Assembly (NCBI RefSeq): GCF_000337695.1
Contig: NZ_AOIA01000018.1
Span: forward strand, 1-64,000
Length of the DNA stretch: 64,000 bases
DNA from: Natronococcus jeotgali DSM 18795
GTDB taxonomy: Archaea; Halobacteriota; Halobacteria; Halobacteriales; Natrialbaceae
Direction of reading: 5' to 3'
Shown here: positions 23,579-32,264 of the stretch, one piece after another
How the letters are laid out: each line of letters starts with the position of its first letter
Numbering within the stretch: position 1 is the stretch's first letter
The notes under the pieces: generated by a model
Database searches by the model: none
What the model saw: the letters and a program-made list of their open reading frames with translations, nothing else
Told to the model about the DNA's origin: nothing
Made by a program: the position numbers and the translations under genes

Positions 23579-23753
23579 TGGGGTCGGAGGGATTTGAACC
23601 CCCGATCGACTGATATCTCCGGCGCGCCTCGGAACTCCAGAGGGTCATCACACGGACACTGATCAGGTGCCCGATCAGTATATCAGTCTGGAGTGTCGTC
23701 CCGGGCGCGGTGCCTCTGGAGTCAGTCGCCATGCCTGGCTTGGCCACGACCCC
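23579..23753 (-). tRNA. tRNA-Trp (CCA) with a 101-nt intron
   Basis: The exons are 23753-23716 (38 nt) and 23614-23579 (36 nt). Joined, they fold perfectly: acceptor GGGGTCG/CGACCCC, D-stem GCCA/TGGC, anticodon stem ACTGA/TCAGT with loop CTCCAGA (anticodon CCA), T-stem GGGGG/CCCTC with loop TTCAAAT, discriminator A. CCA is not encoded at the end. A bulge-helix-bulge forms from CTCC pairing with GGAG, with the 3-nt bulges AGA and ATA, which fixes the splice sites. This is the well-known haloarchaeal tRNA-Trp arrangement. Confidence 0.93.
23615..23715 (-). ncRNA. tRNA-Trp intron with box C/D guide features
   Basis: The excised 101-nt intron contains GTGATGA (box C) and several CTGA (box D/D') elements, as in the haloarchaeal tRNA-Trp intron that is known to guide 2'-O-methylation of its own precursor. 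Boundaries come from the bulge-helix-bulge in the tRNA entry. The guide function is inferred from family knowledge, not tested here. Confidence 0.7.
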
Positions 23754-23815
23754 TCGAGTCTACGTTGGGGGATCCGCCCTAAAGTGGTTTCGATTCGGAC
23801 GCTCCGTCTCGCGAT

Positions 23816-24820
23816 TCACAGCCAGGGTGCGCGTTCCTCGTCGTCCTCGCCGAGGGCCTCGTCGCTCGAGCCCTCCGCGTCGGCGTCGTCCTCGAGTTCG
23901 TCCTGTCCGCCGTCGGTCGACGCCGACGACCCCGAACTCGAGCTCGGACGCGAGCCGCCGGGGTCGAACAGCGGGCCCGTGCCGACCGCGGGCGCCGACT
24001 CCGCCGACGACGAGGGCGACGGGGACGGCGTCGAGAACCGCGGCGAGCGCTCGGTCGACTGCGACCGCGCGGAGACGTCCTCGTCCTCGCCGCGCTCGAG
24101 GGGGATGTCGACGGCGAAGACGGCCGCGACGAGCAGCGCCGCCAGCGGGGCCTGGCCGAAGGCCATCCCCACCAGCGACAGCGGCAGCAGGCCCAGCGCG
24201 ACGGCGCTGCCGAACCGGAACCGGTCGATGTCCATGTACTCGCGCAGGTACGGACCGCTGATGGCGATCGAGAGCGCGAAGGCGACGCCGACGACCGCCG
24301 CCAGCGTCGCGTTCGCGACCAGCGCGGGGTCGTCCATCACGACCAACGCCGCGCCCGAGGGCTCGAGGCTGGCCAGCAGGCCCAGTCCGACGATGACGGC
24401 GGGGCTGGGCAGGTACTCGCCGATCGTCGCGCTGGCGGTCTTGGCCGCGATCGCGAGGATGACGATCGCCGCGAACCGCTCGAAGATCGCCTCGTTGAGC
24501 ACGGTGTCGATCGCGGGAGCGAGCGCCGCCTGGACGGCCGCGAGCGCGATCAGGGGCACGCCGACGAGCAGGACCACCTTGATCTGCTCGCGGGGCGTGC
24601 CGTTCATCTCGGCGAGGATGACCGCGACGGTGGCGCTCCCCCCGAAGATCAGCAGACCGACCTGGACGGCGCTCAGGGGATCGTTCAGGGCTCCCGCCAG
24701 GATCAGCGCCGGGAAGATCCCGTCGATCAGCGGAAGCATCATCACGAGCGCTAACAGCCTGGTGTCGCCGCCCACCAGGCTCTCGAGCCGGAGGGCGACC
24801 GGGTGCTGGGACGTGCTCAT
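23816..24820 (-). CDS. Polytopic membrane protein (haloarchaeal DUF5794-like)
   Basis: This 334-residue protein has about seven or eight hydrophobic helices in residues 20-240 (for example LLALVMMLPLIDGIFPALIL). A disordered Ser/Asp/Glu-rich cytoplasmic-type tail of about 95 residues follows and ends ERAPWL. The N-terminus MSTSQHPVALRLESLVGGDTR matches what I recall of a haloarchaea-specific uncharacterised family (DUF5794); that name should be verified. The function is unknown. It starts 3 bases after a small upstream gene, so the two are probably one operon. Confidence 0.7.
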   Translation of the reverse strand: MSTSQHPVALRLESLVGGDTRLLALVMMLPLIDGIFPALILAGALNDPLSAVQVGLLIFGGSATVAVILAEMNGTPREQIKVVLLVGVPLIALAAVQAALAPAIDTVLNEAIFERFAAIVILAIAAKTASATIGEYLPSPAVIVGLGLLASLEPSGAALVVMDDPALVANATLAAVVGVAFALSIAISGPYLREYMDIDRFRFGSAVALGLLPLSLVGMAFGQAPLAALLVAAVFAVDIPLERGEDEDVSARSQSTERSPRFSTPSPSPSSSAESAPAVGTGPLFDPGGSRPSSSSGSSASTDGGQDELEDDADAEGSSDEALGEDDEERAPWL

Positions 24821-24823
24821 CGC

Positions 24824-25012
24824 TCAGGGACGATGGCCGTGACCCGAGGCCGATGGGTGATGGGACGAGTGGGAGCGCCACGCCGCGAGCCACTCGAACG
24901 GGAGGCCCCGCGCTGTGAGTTTGAATGTGAATTTCCCGAAAATAGTGGCAGCGACGGCAGCAGCGCTCGTCTGGCCGGCAGTTCGGGAGTCGCTGAAACT
25001 CACAGCGTTCAT
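24824..25012 (-). CDS. Small hypothetical protein upstream of the membrane protein
   Basis: This 62-residue frame starts MNAVSFSDSRTAGQTSAAAV and ends HHPSASGHGHRP. I do not recognise it, and it is less acidic than usual. Two things support it: a TATA element (TTTATTG on the minus strand) 24 bases before the ATG, and a stop codon only 3 bases before the start of the DUF5794-like gene. It could be a leader gene of a leaderless bicistronic transcript. The His-rich tail is unusual. Confidence 0.45.
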   Translation of the reverse strand: MNAVSFSDSRTAGQTSAAAVAATIFGKFTFKLTARGLPFEWLAAWRSHSSHHPSASGHGHRP

Positions 25013-25035
25013 ACACGTACGGTCTACTGGCCGAT

Positions 25036-25042
25036 CAATAAA
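25036..25042 (-). promoter_or_regulatory. TATA box for the small gene / DUF5794-like operon
   Basis: On the minus strand this reads TTTATTG. It lies 24 bases upstream of the ATG at 25012, the usual distance for leaderless haloarchaeal messages. No other promoter-like element occurs closer to the larger downstream gene. Confidence 0.5.
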
Positions 25043-25266
25043 CGTTGCGTGAGAAGCGGTTACACAACTCGGTGTATCTCAGCCCATAACGGCCAGATGC
25101 TGACAAAGATGCACTCATTTGGAACTGCGGTGAACGTTCCCGTACCATCCTGATTATCCGTTATGGTCGGGCCGCGCTCGGTGATCCGCCGCGATCGCCC
25201 CCGAGACCGGTTCGCAACCTCCGCCCGTCTCGCAACGCTTTTTGCTGGCGCTTCCGGACGGTTGAC

Positions 25267-26766
25267 ATGGCGAACGACGCTCCCGAGCACGAGCCCTACT
25301 CTTCGAAACTGCAGGTACCGGAAGCGCTAACGTTCGACGACGTCCTCCTCCGACCGAAGGAGAGCCGCGTCGAACCCGACGACGCGGATCTCTCCTCGCA
25401 CGTCTCCCGCTCGGTCGAGCTCTCGATCCCGATCCTCTCGGCCGCGATGGACACCGTCACCGAGAGCGACATGGCCGTCGCGATGGCCCGCCACGGCGGG
25501 CTCGGCGTCATCCACCGGAACATGAACGTCGACGAGATGGTCGAGGAGGTCGGCCGCGTCAAACGCGCCGACGAACTCGTCATCCCCTACGAGGACGTCG
25601 TCACGGCCGACCCCGAGATGAGCGTCCGCGCGATCGACGAGCGGATGGCCCGCGAGGGCGTCGGCGGCGCCCCCGTCGTCAACACGCGCGGGGAGGTGCT
25701 GGGGATCATCTCGAGCACCGACATCCGTCCGCACCTCGAGGTCAACGAGGACGACCCCGTCACCGAGGCGATGACCGACGAGGTCATCACGGTCCACGAG
25801 GACGTCGACCCCCGCGAGGCGTTCGACCTGATGTACGAGCACAAGATCGAGCGCGTCCCGGTCGTCGACGACGAGAACCTCCTCGTGGGACTGGTCACGA
25901 TGCAGGGCATCCTTCAACGGCGCGAGTACAAGGAGGCCGTCCGCGACGAGGACGGGCGGCTGCGCTGTGGCGTCGCCGTCAGTCCCTTCGAGCGCGAGCG
26001 CGCCGAGGCCGCCGCCGAGGCCGGCGCCGACATCCTCTTTATCGACACCGCACACGCGCACAACCGCAACGTCATCGAGGGCGCCCGCGAGATCAGCGAC
26101 TCCGTCGACGCCGACGTCGTCGTCGGTAACGTCGGCACCCGCGAGGCCGCCGCGGAACTGGTCGAGTTCGCCGACGGGATCAAGGTCGGCATCGGCCCCG
26201 GCTCGATCTGTACCACGCGCGTGGTCTCCGGCGCGGGCATGCCCCAGATCACCGCGGTCGCGCAGGTCGCCGACGTCGCGAGCGAGCACGACGTGCCCGT
26301 CATCGCCGACGGCGGCATTCGCTACTCCGGCGACGCGATCAAGGCGATCGCCGCCGGCGCCGACGCCGTGATGCTCGGCTCCTATTTCGCCGGCACCGAC
26401 GAGGCTCCCGGCCGCGTCGTCACGATGAACGGCAAGAAGTACAAGCAGTACCGCGGCATGGGATCGGTCGGCGCGATGAAATCCGGCGACAGCGACCGCT
26501 ACCTCAAAGAAGAGCCCGAGGAGGACGACGACTACGTCCCCGAAGGCGTCGAGGCCGCGACGCCGTACAAGGGCACGCTCAAGTCCGAACTCCACCAGCT
26601 CGCGGGCGGGATGCAGTCCGGCATGGGCTACGTCGGCGCCCCGACGATCCCCGAGTTCAAAGAGCGCAGCGAGTTCGTCCGGGTCTCCTCGGCCGGCCAG
26701 GCCGAGAGCCACGCCCACGACGTCGTCATCACCGACGAGGCGCCGAACTACTCGCCCGACGAGTGA
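25267..26766 (+). CDS. guaB: IMP dehydrogenase
   Basis: This 499-residue enzyme oxidises IMP to XMP with NAD+, the committed step of GTP synthesis. It has a TIM-barrel catalytic domain interrupted by two CBS domains (about residues 110-225, VVTADPEMSVRAIDERM and EVITVHEDVDPREAF). The catalytic Cys loop is GPGSICTTRVVSGAG, the IMP phosphate loop is GGIRYSGDAIKAIAAGADAV, and the flap holds GSVGAMKSGDSDRY. Length is normal. CTTTTTGC about 25 bases upstream is the likely TATA box. The gene is monocistronic. Confidence 0.97.
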   Translation: MANDAPEHEPYSSKLQVPEALTFDDVLLRPKESRVEPDDADLSSHVSRSVELSIPILSAAMDTVTESDMAVAMARHGGLGVIHRNMNVDEMVEEVGRVKRADELVIPYEDVVTADPEMSVRAIDERMAREGVGGAPVVNTRGEVLGIISSTDIRPHLEVNEDDPVTEAMTDEVITVHEDVDPREAFDLMYEHKIERVPVVDDENLLVGLVTMQGILQRREYKEAVRDEDGRLRCGVAVSPFERERAEAAAEAGADILFIDTAHAHNRNVIEGAREISDSVDADVVVGNVGTREAAAELVEFADGIKVGIGPGSICTTRVVSGAGMPQITAVAQVADVASEHDVPVIADGGIRYSGDAIKAIAAGADAVMLGSYFAGTDEAPGRVVTMNGKKYKQYRGMGSVGAMKSGDSDRYLKEEPEEDDDYVPEGVEAATPYKGTLKSELHQLAGGMQSGMGYVGAPTIPEFKERSEFVRVSSAGQAESHAHDVVITDEAPNYSPDE

Positions 26767-26807
26767 CCTTCGGGCCGGACGTGACTTCCTCGAGCGAACG
26801 GCCGTCC

Positions 26808-28517
26808 TCACCCGAGTTCGGACCGCCGAATCTTTCCCGTCGTCGTCTGCGGTAACTCCTCGCGGAACTCGATCTCGCGTGGGTACTCGTACTCGGCCAG
26901 TCGATCCCGGACCAGCTCGCGGATCTCGCCGCGCAGCTCCTCGGAGCCCTCCGCGTCCGCCGCGGGCTGGACGACGGCCTTGATGATCTCGCCGCGCCGG
27001 TCGTCGGGGACTCCGACGACGCCGACCTGGGCGACCGACGGGTGCTCGAGGATCGCCTCCTCGACCTCGCGAGGACCGACACGGTAGCCGCTGGTGATGA
27101 TGAGGTCGTCGCCCCGCGATTTGAACCACAGGTAGCCCTCGGCGTCGCGCTCGGCGAGATCGCCGGTCAGGTGCCAGCTCTCGCCGTCTGACTGGACTTC
27201 AGATGCCGATCGCACCGCGCCGCTTCGCTCGCCGCCGTCTCCTCGTTCGAGGGTCGCAGCTGCGGTCTTCTCGGGTTCGTTCCAGTACTCCGTGAAGACG
27301 ACGGGGTCGTCGCCTCGCCGGACCGCGATCTCGCCGATCTCGTCGGTCTGAACTCGCTCGCCCGTCTCGGGGTCGAGCACCGCGACCTCGTGACCGGGGA
27401 CCGGTTTCCCCATACTGCCCGCACGCGCGGGGAACCACTCCCGGCAGTTCGTCACCAGGAGGTTCGCCTCCGTCTGGCCGTACAGCTCGTTGACGACCGT
27501 TCCCTCGAGTTCGGCCTCGGCCCACTCGAGGATCTCCGGGGTAAGCGGTTCCCCGCCGGAGCAGATCGCCCGCAGGGAGAGCTCGTAGCGGTCGCTGGGG
27601 TCGTCGACGTCCATCAGCATCCGGATCGCCGTCGGCGGGAGGAAGGAACCGGTGACGTCGAACTCCGCCACGAGTTCGAACGCGGTCTCGGGGTCGAACG
27701 ACCCCATCGGGTAGCCGACGACGGGCTGGCCGTAGTGCCAGGCCGGGAAGACCAGATCGCCCAGCGCGCCGATCCAGGCCCAGTCGGCGGGCGTCCAGTA
27801 CGCGCCCTCGAGGTCGCGCTCGAAGTACATCGAAAAGGCGGGACAGTGGCCCAGCCAGATGCCGTGGGTGTGGAGCACCCCCTTCGGTTTCCCGGTGCTC
27901 CCGCTGGTGTACATGACGATGGCGGGCGTGTCGGCGTCAGTCTCGGCGACGTCGTAGTGGTCGTCCCCCCAGTCGATCGCCGTCTCGAACCGCGAGACCG
28001 ACGCGTCGCCGACGGTCCCGCCTTCGATCTCGGGCTCGCCGTCGACCACCAGTACGGCCTCGAGATCGGGACAGTCGGGCGCGACCTCCCGGATCGTCTC
28101 CCACTGGGAGGTGTCGACGACCGCGATCCTGGCCTCGCTGTCGGTCAGCCGGTAGCGTAGCGCGTCGGTGCCGAACAGTACCGACAGCGGCAGCGAGACC
28201 GCACCGAGCTTCCAGCAGGCGAGGTGGGTCAGGACGTTCGCGGGTTTCTGCGGGACGACGACCGCGACCCGGTCGCCGAACCCCAGCCCCAGCGACCCGA
28301 GAGCGTTTGCGACGGCGCTCGAGCGCCGATCGAGGTCGTCGAAACTGTAGCGCTCGCGACGTCCGTCAGGGTAGGCCTGGTGGAGGGCGGTCCGTTCGCC
28401 GTCGTCGTGTTTGCCCACCAGATCGACGGCCGCGTTGAACCCCTCGGGGACGTCCCACGAGAACGACTCGCGGGCCTCCTCGTCGGTCTCCCCCTCGAGC
28501 GTGACGAAGTACGTCAT
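26808..28517 (-). CDS. AMP-forming acyl-CoA synthetase (medium-chain/ACSM-like)
   Basis: This 569-residue adenylate-forming enzyme activates a carboxylic acid with ATP and CoA. Motifs are the P-loop YTSGSTGKPKGVLHTHG, the A5-type NELYGQTEANLL, the A7/A8 TGDLAERDAEGYLWFKSRGDD followed by SGYRVGPREVEEA, and the C-terminal catalytic lysine in TTTGKIRRSEL. The N-terminal SWDVPEGFNAAVDLVGKH resembles medium-chain acyl-CoA/acetyl-CoA-type synthetases. An insertion of about 20 polar residues (ERGDGGERSGAVRSASEVQS) before the A8 region is unusual. The substrate cannot be fixed. It is a single gene, convergent with guaB. Confidence 0.9.
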   Translation of the reverse strand: MTYFVTLEGETDEEARESFSWDVPEGFNAAVDLVGKHDDGERTALHQAYPDGRRERYSFDDLDRRSSAVANALGSLGLGFGDRVAVVVPQKPANVLTHLACWKLGAVSLPLSVLFGTDALRYRLTDSEARIAVVDTSQWETIREVAPDCPDLEAVLVVDGEPEIEGGTVGDASVSRFETAIDWGDDHYDVAETDADTPAIVMYTSGSTGKPKGVLHTHGIWLGHCPAFSMYFERDLEGAYWTPADWAWIGALGDLVFPAWHYGQPVVGYPMGSFDPETAFELVAEFDVTGSFLPPTAIRMLMDVDDPSDRYELSLRAICSGGEPLTPEILEWAEAELEGTVVNELYGQTEANLLVTNCREWFPARAGSMGKPVPGHEVAVLDPETGERVQTDEIGEIAVRRGDDPVVFTEYWNEPEKTAAATLERGDGGERSGAVRSASEVQSDGESWHLTGDLAERDAEGYLWFKSRGDDLIITSGYRVGPREVEEAILEHPSVAQVGVVGVPDDRRGEIIKAVVQPAADAEGSEELRGEIRELVRDRLAEYEYPREIEFREELPQTTTGKIRRSELG

Positions 28518-29036
28518 TCGTGCTGTACGTGATCGGATAGCATGAAAGAGTTACCGCCGAACGGATGTCGTCGATTCGACGCCGACGCACTCGCGCGAGG
28601 ACGGCCGAGCGGGGCGTCGGGTCGCGCTACCAGTGGGCGCGGAAACGCTGCTTGCGAACCCGCCAGTGATCGAGTCGGCTCGGGGGGCCCGGGACGTCCG
28701 ACGTCGGCGGGTGCCCGTTCTCGAGGCGTCGCTACGGAGAGTGTCACTCCGGTTCGATCGCCTGACGATCGCTCCCGCCAGGTCCAAGTGTGTCAGGAGA
28801 TAACACTGGCACGGGTCATGTACGCACCCGTTGTCCGCACGGATCGATCGGCGTTCGACCGCGTCCGCGATGCGATCCTTCACCGCGACGACCGTGACGG
28901 CGACGAAAAGCCGACCGGTCCCGGCGCACCCACGCCGGGGTGAGCGGTTGTCGGCTTTCCACTCGCGCCCGCAGTTGCTTTTTCTCGATCGGAGAGCTCG
29001 TCCGCGTCCGGAACGCCTGGAAGGGCGAAGGAGCGA
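28518..29036. other. 519-bp gap
   Basis: I find no gene I would defend. A 41-residue frame (28818-28943, MYAPVVRTDRSAFDRVRD) is preceded by an AGATAAC element about 20 bases upstream and could be a tiny leaderless gene, but it has no other support. A TTTTTC run near 28980 is AT-rich. Confidence 0.3.
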
Positions 29037-29648
29037 TTACGGGTCCAGATCCGGCGTCGAGAACGCCCCCGTATCCGCGTCGGGGTCGTACTCCTCGAGA
29101 GCGGCCCGGACGACCTGGAACACGCCCTCCTTCCCCCAGCGGGCGGTGTTGAGCTGGAGGTCGTAGAACCCCCGCTCGTCGATGTCGATCTCGTAGTACG
29201 ATTCGTACCGGCCGGCCTCGCTGACCTCCCGGACCCGCATCTCGGCTTCGGTCTCGACGCGATCCTCGATGCGCTCGAGGCGGACGTCCTCGGGAGCGTC
29301 GAGCCAGATCCGCAGGTCCGCGCGATCGCCGGCGATCCAGCCCGCCAGGCGGGACTCGAGGATGAAGGGTTTGTTCGCGGTGCCCCACTTCTCGGCGATC
29401 GACTGCAGCCGCCGATCGAGGGCGCGGTCGATCTCGTCGGAGGCCTCGGCTTTGGCCGTCAACTGGTTGAGACTCAGGTCGCGGTCCTCGGCGAGTTCCC
29501 GGAAGATGTCGCCGCCCGAGACGTACGGGCAGCCGACGGCGTCGGCGAGTCGCTCGCACAGCGTCGTCGCGCCACAGCCCGGCGGTCCGGAGACGGTGAT
29601 GAACAGCGTAGTGTCGATCTCGACGGTCGTGGTCGCTCCCGTGGGCAT
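29037..29648 (-). CDS. Cytidylate/adenylate-kinase-like P-loop protein lacking the Walker lysine
   Basis: This 203-residue protein has the archaeal cytidylate-kinase layout: an N-terminal phosphate loop, VSGGDIFRELAEDRDLSL, WLDAPEDVRLERI, and a C-terminal Tyr/Asp-rich part. The phosphate loop reads GPPGCGATTL (residues 21-30). The lysine of GxxGxGKT is Ala27, so normal ATP binding is doubtful. It may be a paralogue with a changed role, or it may supply the lysine from elsewhere. The start at MPTGATTT is chosen because the upstream extension is basic and Arg-rich. Confidence 0.7.
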   Translation of the reverse strand: MPTGATTTVEIDTTLFITVSGPPGCGATTLCERLADAVGCPYVSGGDIFRELAEDRDLSLNQLTAKAEASDEIDRALDRRLQSIAEKWGTANKPFILESRLAGWIAGDRADLRIWLDAPEDVRLERIEDRVETEAEMRVREVSEAGRYESYYEIDIDERGFYDLQLNTARWGKEGVFQVVRAALEEYDPDADTGAFSTPDLDP

Positions 29649-29707
29649 AGTTGATCCCTCATTCTTCTCCGTGAAAAATCGTCCGCGTCGACCCGGACGT
29701 CGGGAAT

Positions 29708-30181
29708 TCAGAGAAACGGCAGGCGCCGCGACTCGACCGCGACGTCGACCCCCTCGAGCGCGGGCTCGTCGGCGAGGGCGGCGACGCGCTCGCGTTGGGG
29801 GTCGGCGCCGCGGGCGGCGTACAGCTCCAGGCCGCCCTCGGGGCGTGATCCTCCCCCGGGGTCGTCGGCCCACTCGATCTCGAGTGCGGCCCGCCTGAGC
29901 CGCGTCCCGTCGACGAGGCGGATCGACTCGAGGGCCTCGAGGGGAACCGAGACGTTCCGCTCGTCGAGGGACTCCAGTTCCGCGATCGCGCCGTCGTCGA
30001 CCAGCGCGCGGTCGCGCTCGCCCGTGTCGGCCCGAAGCAGCATCGAGCGGTAGGATTCGCCGACGAAACAACAGAGCAGGCGCTCGTCGGTGAGCACCAG
30101 CTCCCAGAACTCGATCGAGTTCGGTCGCTGGCGGATCCAGCGCGTGAGGCGGGCGATCGGTTCTTCGGCCGTGGTCATCAT
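29708..30181 (-). CDS. Hypothetical protein following the symporter
   Basis: This 157-residue acidic protein (MMTTAEEPIARLTRWIRQRP) has a beta-rich middle (IEFWELVLTDERLLCCFVGE, SVPLEALESIRLVDGTRLR) that resembles a PH-like or lipid-sensing fold. I recognise no named family. Its start overlaps the stop of the symporter gene (ATGATGA), so it is translationally coupled and is the third gene of the symporter operon. That makes a transport-related regulatory role possible. Confidence 0.65.
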   Translation of the reverse strand: MMTTAEEPIARLTRWIRQRPNSIEFWELVLTDERLLCCFVGESYRSMLLRADTGERDRALVDDGAIAELESLDERNVSVPLEALESIRLVDGTRLRRAALEIEWADDPGGGSRPEGGLELYAARGADPQRERVAALADEPALEGVDVAVESRRLPFL

Positions 30182-31764
30182 CGTTCGAAGAGGGGATGCA
30201 GGTCGGCCGGGAGTTTCTGGCCGCGCTGGGTGGCCATCGAGACGAAGACGAAGACGGCCATCGTCACGAGCAGCGAGATCGCCTCTGCCGGCACCTCGGG
30301 CGGGTACGGGTAGATCGCCATGACGGCCTCGTTGAGCCACTCTGTACCGGTGACGGCCGCCGCCTGCGGGACGACGTTGTAGACGACGTTGAAGCCGATC
30401 CCGACGACGAGCGCGGCGATGGCTCCCTCCTTCGTTGCCCCCTTCCAGTTCAGTCCGAAGACGACGACGGGGACGAACGCGGCGGCGAAGAAGCCCCAGC
30501 TGATCGCCCCGAGGATACCGACCAGCGCGTCAGAGTAGTAGACGACCCCCGTCGAGAGGACCGTCAGTCCGGCCAGGGCGCCCTGCGTGACCCGAAGCTC
30601 GGTCGTCGTGTCCGTGATCGGGCGACCGAGCGCGCGCGGAACGTCCCGCGAGATCGCGGCGGCGCCGATGTTCAGGAACGAGTCGCTCGTGGACATGATC
30701 GCCGCCAGCAGGGCGGCGAGGATCAACCCGGCGACGACGCTGCCGGTGTGATCGAGGACGAAGACGGGGCCGACCTCGGAGGCCGAGAACGTCTCCGCGC
30801 GCTCGCCCGCCTCGACCATCGCGCGCATCGACAGCCCCGCGGAGAAGGCGATCAGGCTCGAGATCGCGTAGGAGATCGCGGCGATCGGCGCGCCCCACTT
30901 GAGGATCGTCATGTTGCGGCTCATGTAGAACTTCGTGATCAGGTGGGGTTGGCCGGCCGCGCCGACCGAAAAGAGGATCCACCAGGCGATCCCGACGAGG
31001 ACGGCGGTGGTCGCGCCGCCCATCGCGCCGAACGGGGAGATCAGGTTCGGGTCCGCGCTCGCTAAGTTCCGCGAGATGGTCTCCATGCCGCCGCCGAACG
31101 AGACCGCGTACGCGAAGACGAACCCGGCGCCGACGATCATGGTGATCGCCTGCAGGAAGTCGGTCCAGACGCCGGCGATCATCCCGCCGAGCATGCTGTA
31201 CAACAGCAGGATCAACGCGCCGCCGAACAGCCCCCACAGCACGGGGATGCCGAAGATCGCCCGCATGACGAACTGCAGCGCGGCCAGGTTGACCGCCAGG
31301 TAGGCGACGACGCCGAGCGCGACGGCTACGCCCGTCAGGCCCCGGACCCACTCGCTCTCGTAGCGCACGTAGGTCGCGTCCGCGAGCGTGAGGACGCTCC
31401 TGATGTCGGCGAGCAGGCGCAGTCGCTTCGCGAGGACGACCCACGTCAGCAGGAAGCCGAGCGGCGCCGTAAAGAAGATCCACAGCGCCGTCGTCCCGAA
31501 CTCGTAGACGAGTTCGGGCCCCCCGACGAACCCGAAGCCCGACTGGATCACCGAGAAGGCCGTCATCGCGAGCACCCACGTGCCGATGCTCTTGCCCGTG
31601 ATCAGGAAGTCGCTGGTCGTGTCCGTTCGCATCCAGCCCCAGACGCCGATCAGCAGGACGATCAGCAGGTACGCCGCGCCGAACCCGAGAATGATCGGAT
31701 CGTCGGCGACGGGGATCCCGCCCTGCTGGAGCGGGGCGACGGCGAGGCCGACGGCGCTACTCAT
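30178..31764 (-). CDS. Sodium:solute symporter (SSS family)
   Basis: This 528-residue membrane protein has about 13 hydrophobic helices and the SSS/LeuT-like pattern: DFLITGKSIGTWVLAMTAFS in TM2, GFGFVGGPELVYEFG, and the sodium-site helix AALLAAIMSTSDSFLNIGAAA. This family moves sugars, amino acids, pantothenate or carboxylates with Na+; the substrate is not evident. The start MSSAVGLA overlaps the upstream small membrane gene by 8 bases, so translation is coupled. The following gene overlaps its stop. Confidence 0.9.
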   Translation of the reverse strand: MSSAVGLAVAPLQQGGIPVADDPIILGFGAAYLLIVLLIGVWGWMRTDTTSDFLITGKSIGTWVLAMTAFSVIQSGFGFVGGPELVYEFGTTALWIFFTAPLGFLLTWVVLAKRLRLLADIRSVLTLADATYVRYESEWVRGLTGVAVALGVVAYLAVNLAALQFVMRAIFGIPVLWGLFGGALILLLYSMLGGMIAGVWTDFLQAITMIVGAGFVFAYAVSFGGGMETISRNLASADPNLISPFGAMGGATTAVLVGIAWWILFSVGAAGQPHLITKFYMSRNMTILKWGAPIAAISYAISSLIAFSAGLSMRAMVEAGERAETFSASEVGPVFVLDHTGSVVAGLILAALLAAIMSTSDSFLNIGAAAISRDVPRALGRPITDTTTELRVTQGALAGLTVLSTGVVYYSDALVGILGAISWGFFAAAFVPVVVFGLNWKGATKEGAIAALVVGIGFNVVYNVVPQAAAVTGTEWLNEAVMAIYPYPPEVPAEAISLLVTMAVFVFVSMATQRGQKLPADLHPLFER

Positions 31765-32257
31765 CCGCCCGCTCACCTCCGTCGGTCGCCTCGAGGGGGC
31801 GTTCGGACCGATCGGGTGCCAGCGGGAACGACTCGCGCCGCTGGGCCTCGCGGGCGTCCTCGAGGACACTCTCGACGATCTCCTCGCCCGCGACGCGATC
31901 GAAGAGGAACGCGTAGTAGATCGCGGCGGTAAGCGGGAGCAGCCAGATGAACCCGAAGTAAAGCAGCGTCGGGATCGGCAGCCCCAGCGCGTAGCTGTAG
32001 TCGGCGGCGCCGGGCGCCCACGTCAGCCAGATGCCGGCGAGTCCGGCGAGGAAGAACGCGCCGAGGAGCCCGATCAGTCCGGCGTACGGCGCGAGGTCGA
32101 ACTCGCTCCCGCTTCGCTCGATCGTCGCGACGGCGAACACCGACAGAATGGTCGCCGCGGCGACGAACGAAAACACCCGGTACAATCCCAGCGCCGCGGT
32201 GACGAGCGCGAGCACCGAGAGGACGCCGACCGCGGCCATCGTCGCGTTTCGGGTCAC
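31757..32257 (-). CDS. Four-helix membrane protein, partner of the symporter
   Basis: This 166-residue protein has four hydrophobic helices and an acidic C-terminal tail of about 50 residues. GTG is taken as the start because GGGGGTGA, a near-perfect Shine-Dalgarno site, lies 7 bases upstream; an internal ATG at 32239 is the alternative. Small membrane subunits encoded just before SSS transporters are known in other prokaryotes, though I cannot match this one to a named family. The 8-base overlap with the symporter gene supports a joint function. Confidence 0.75.
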   Translation of the reverse strand: MTRNATMAAVGVLSVLALVTAALGLYRVFSFVAAATILSVFAVATIERSGSEFDLAPYAGLIGLLGAFFLAGLAGIWLTWAPGAADYSYALGLPIPTLLYFGFIWLLPLTAAIYYAFLFDRVAGEEIVESVLEDAREAQRRESFPLAPDRSERPLEATDGGERADE

Positions 32258-32264
32258 CGGTCGC

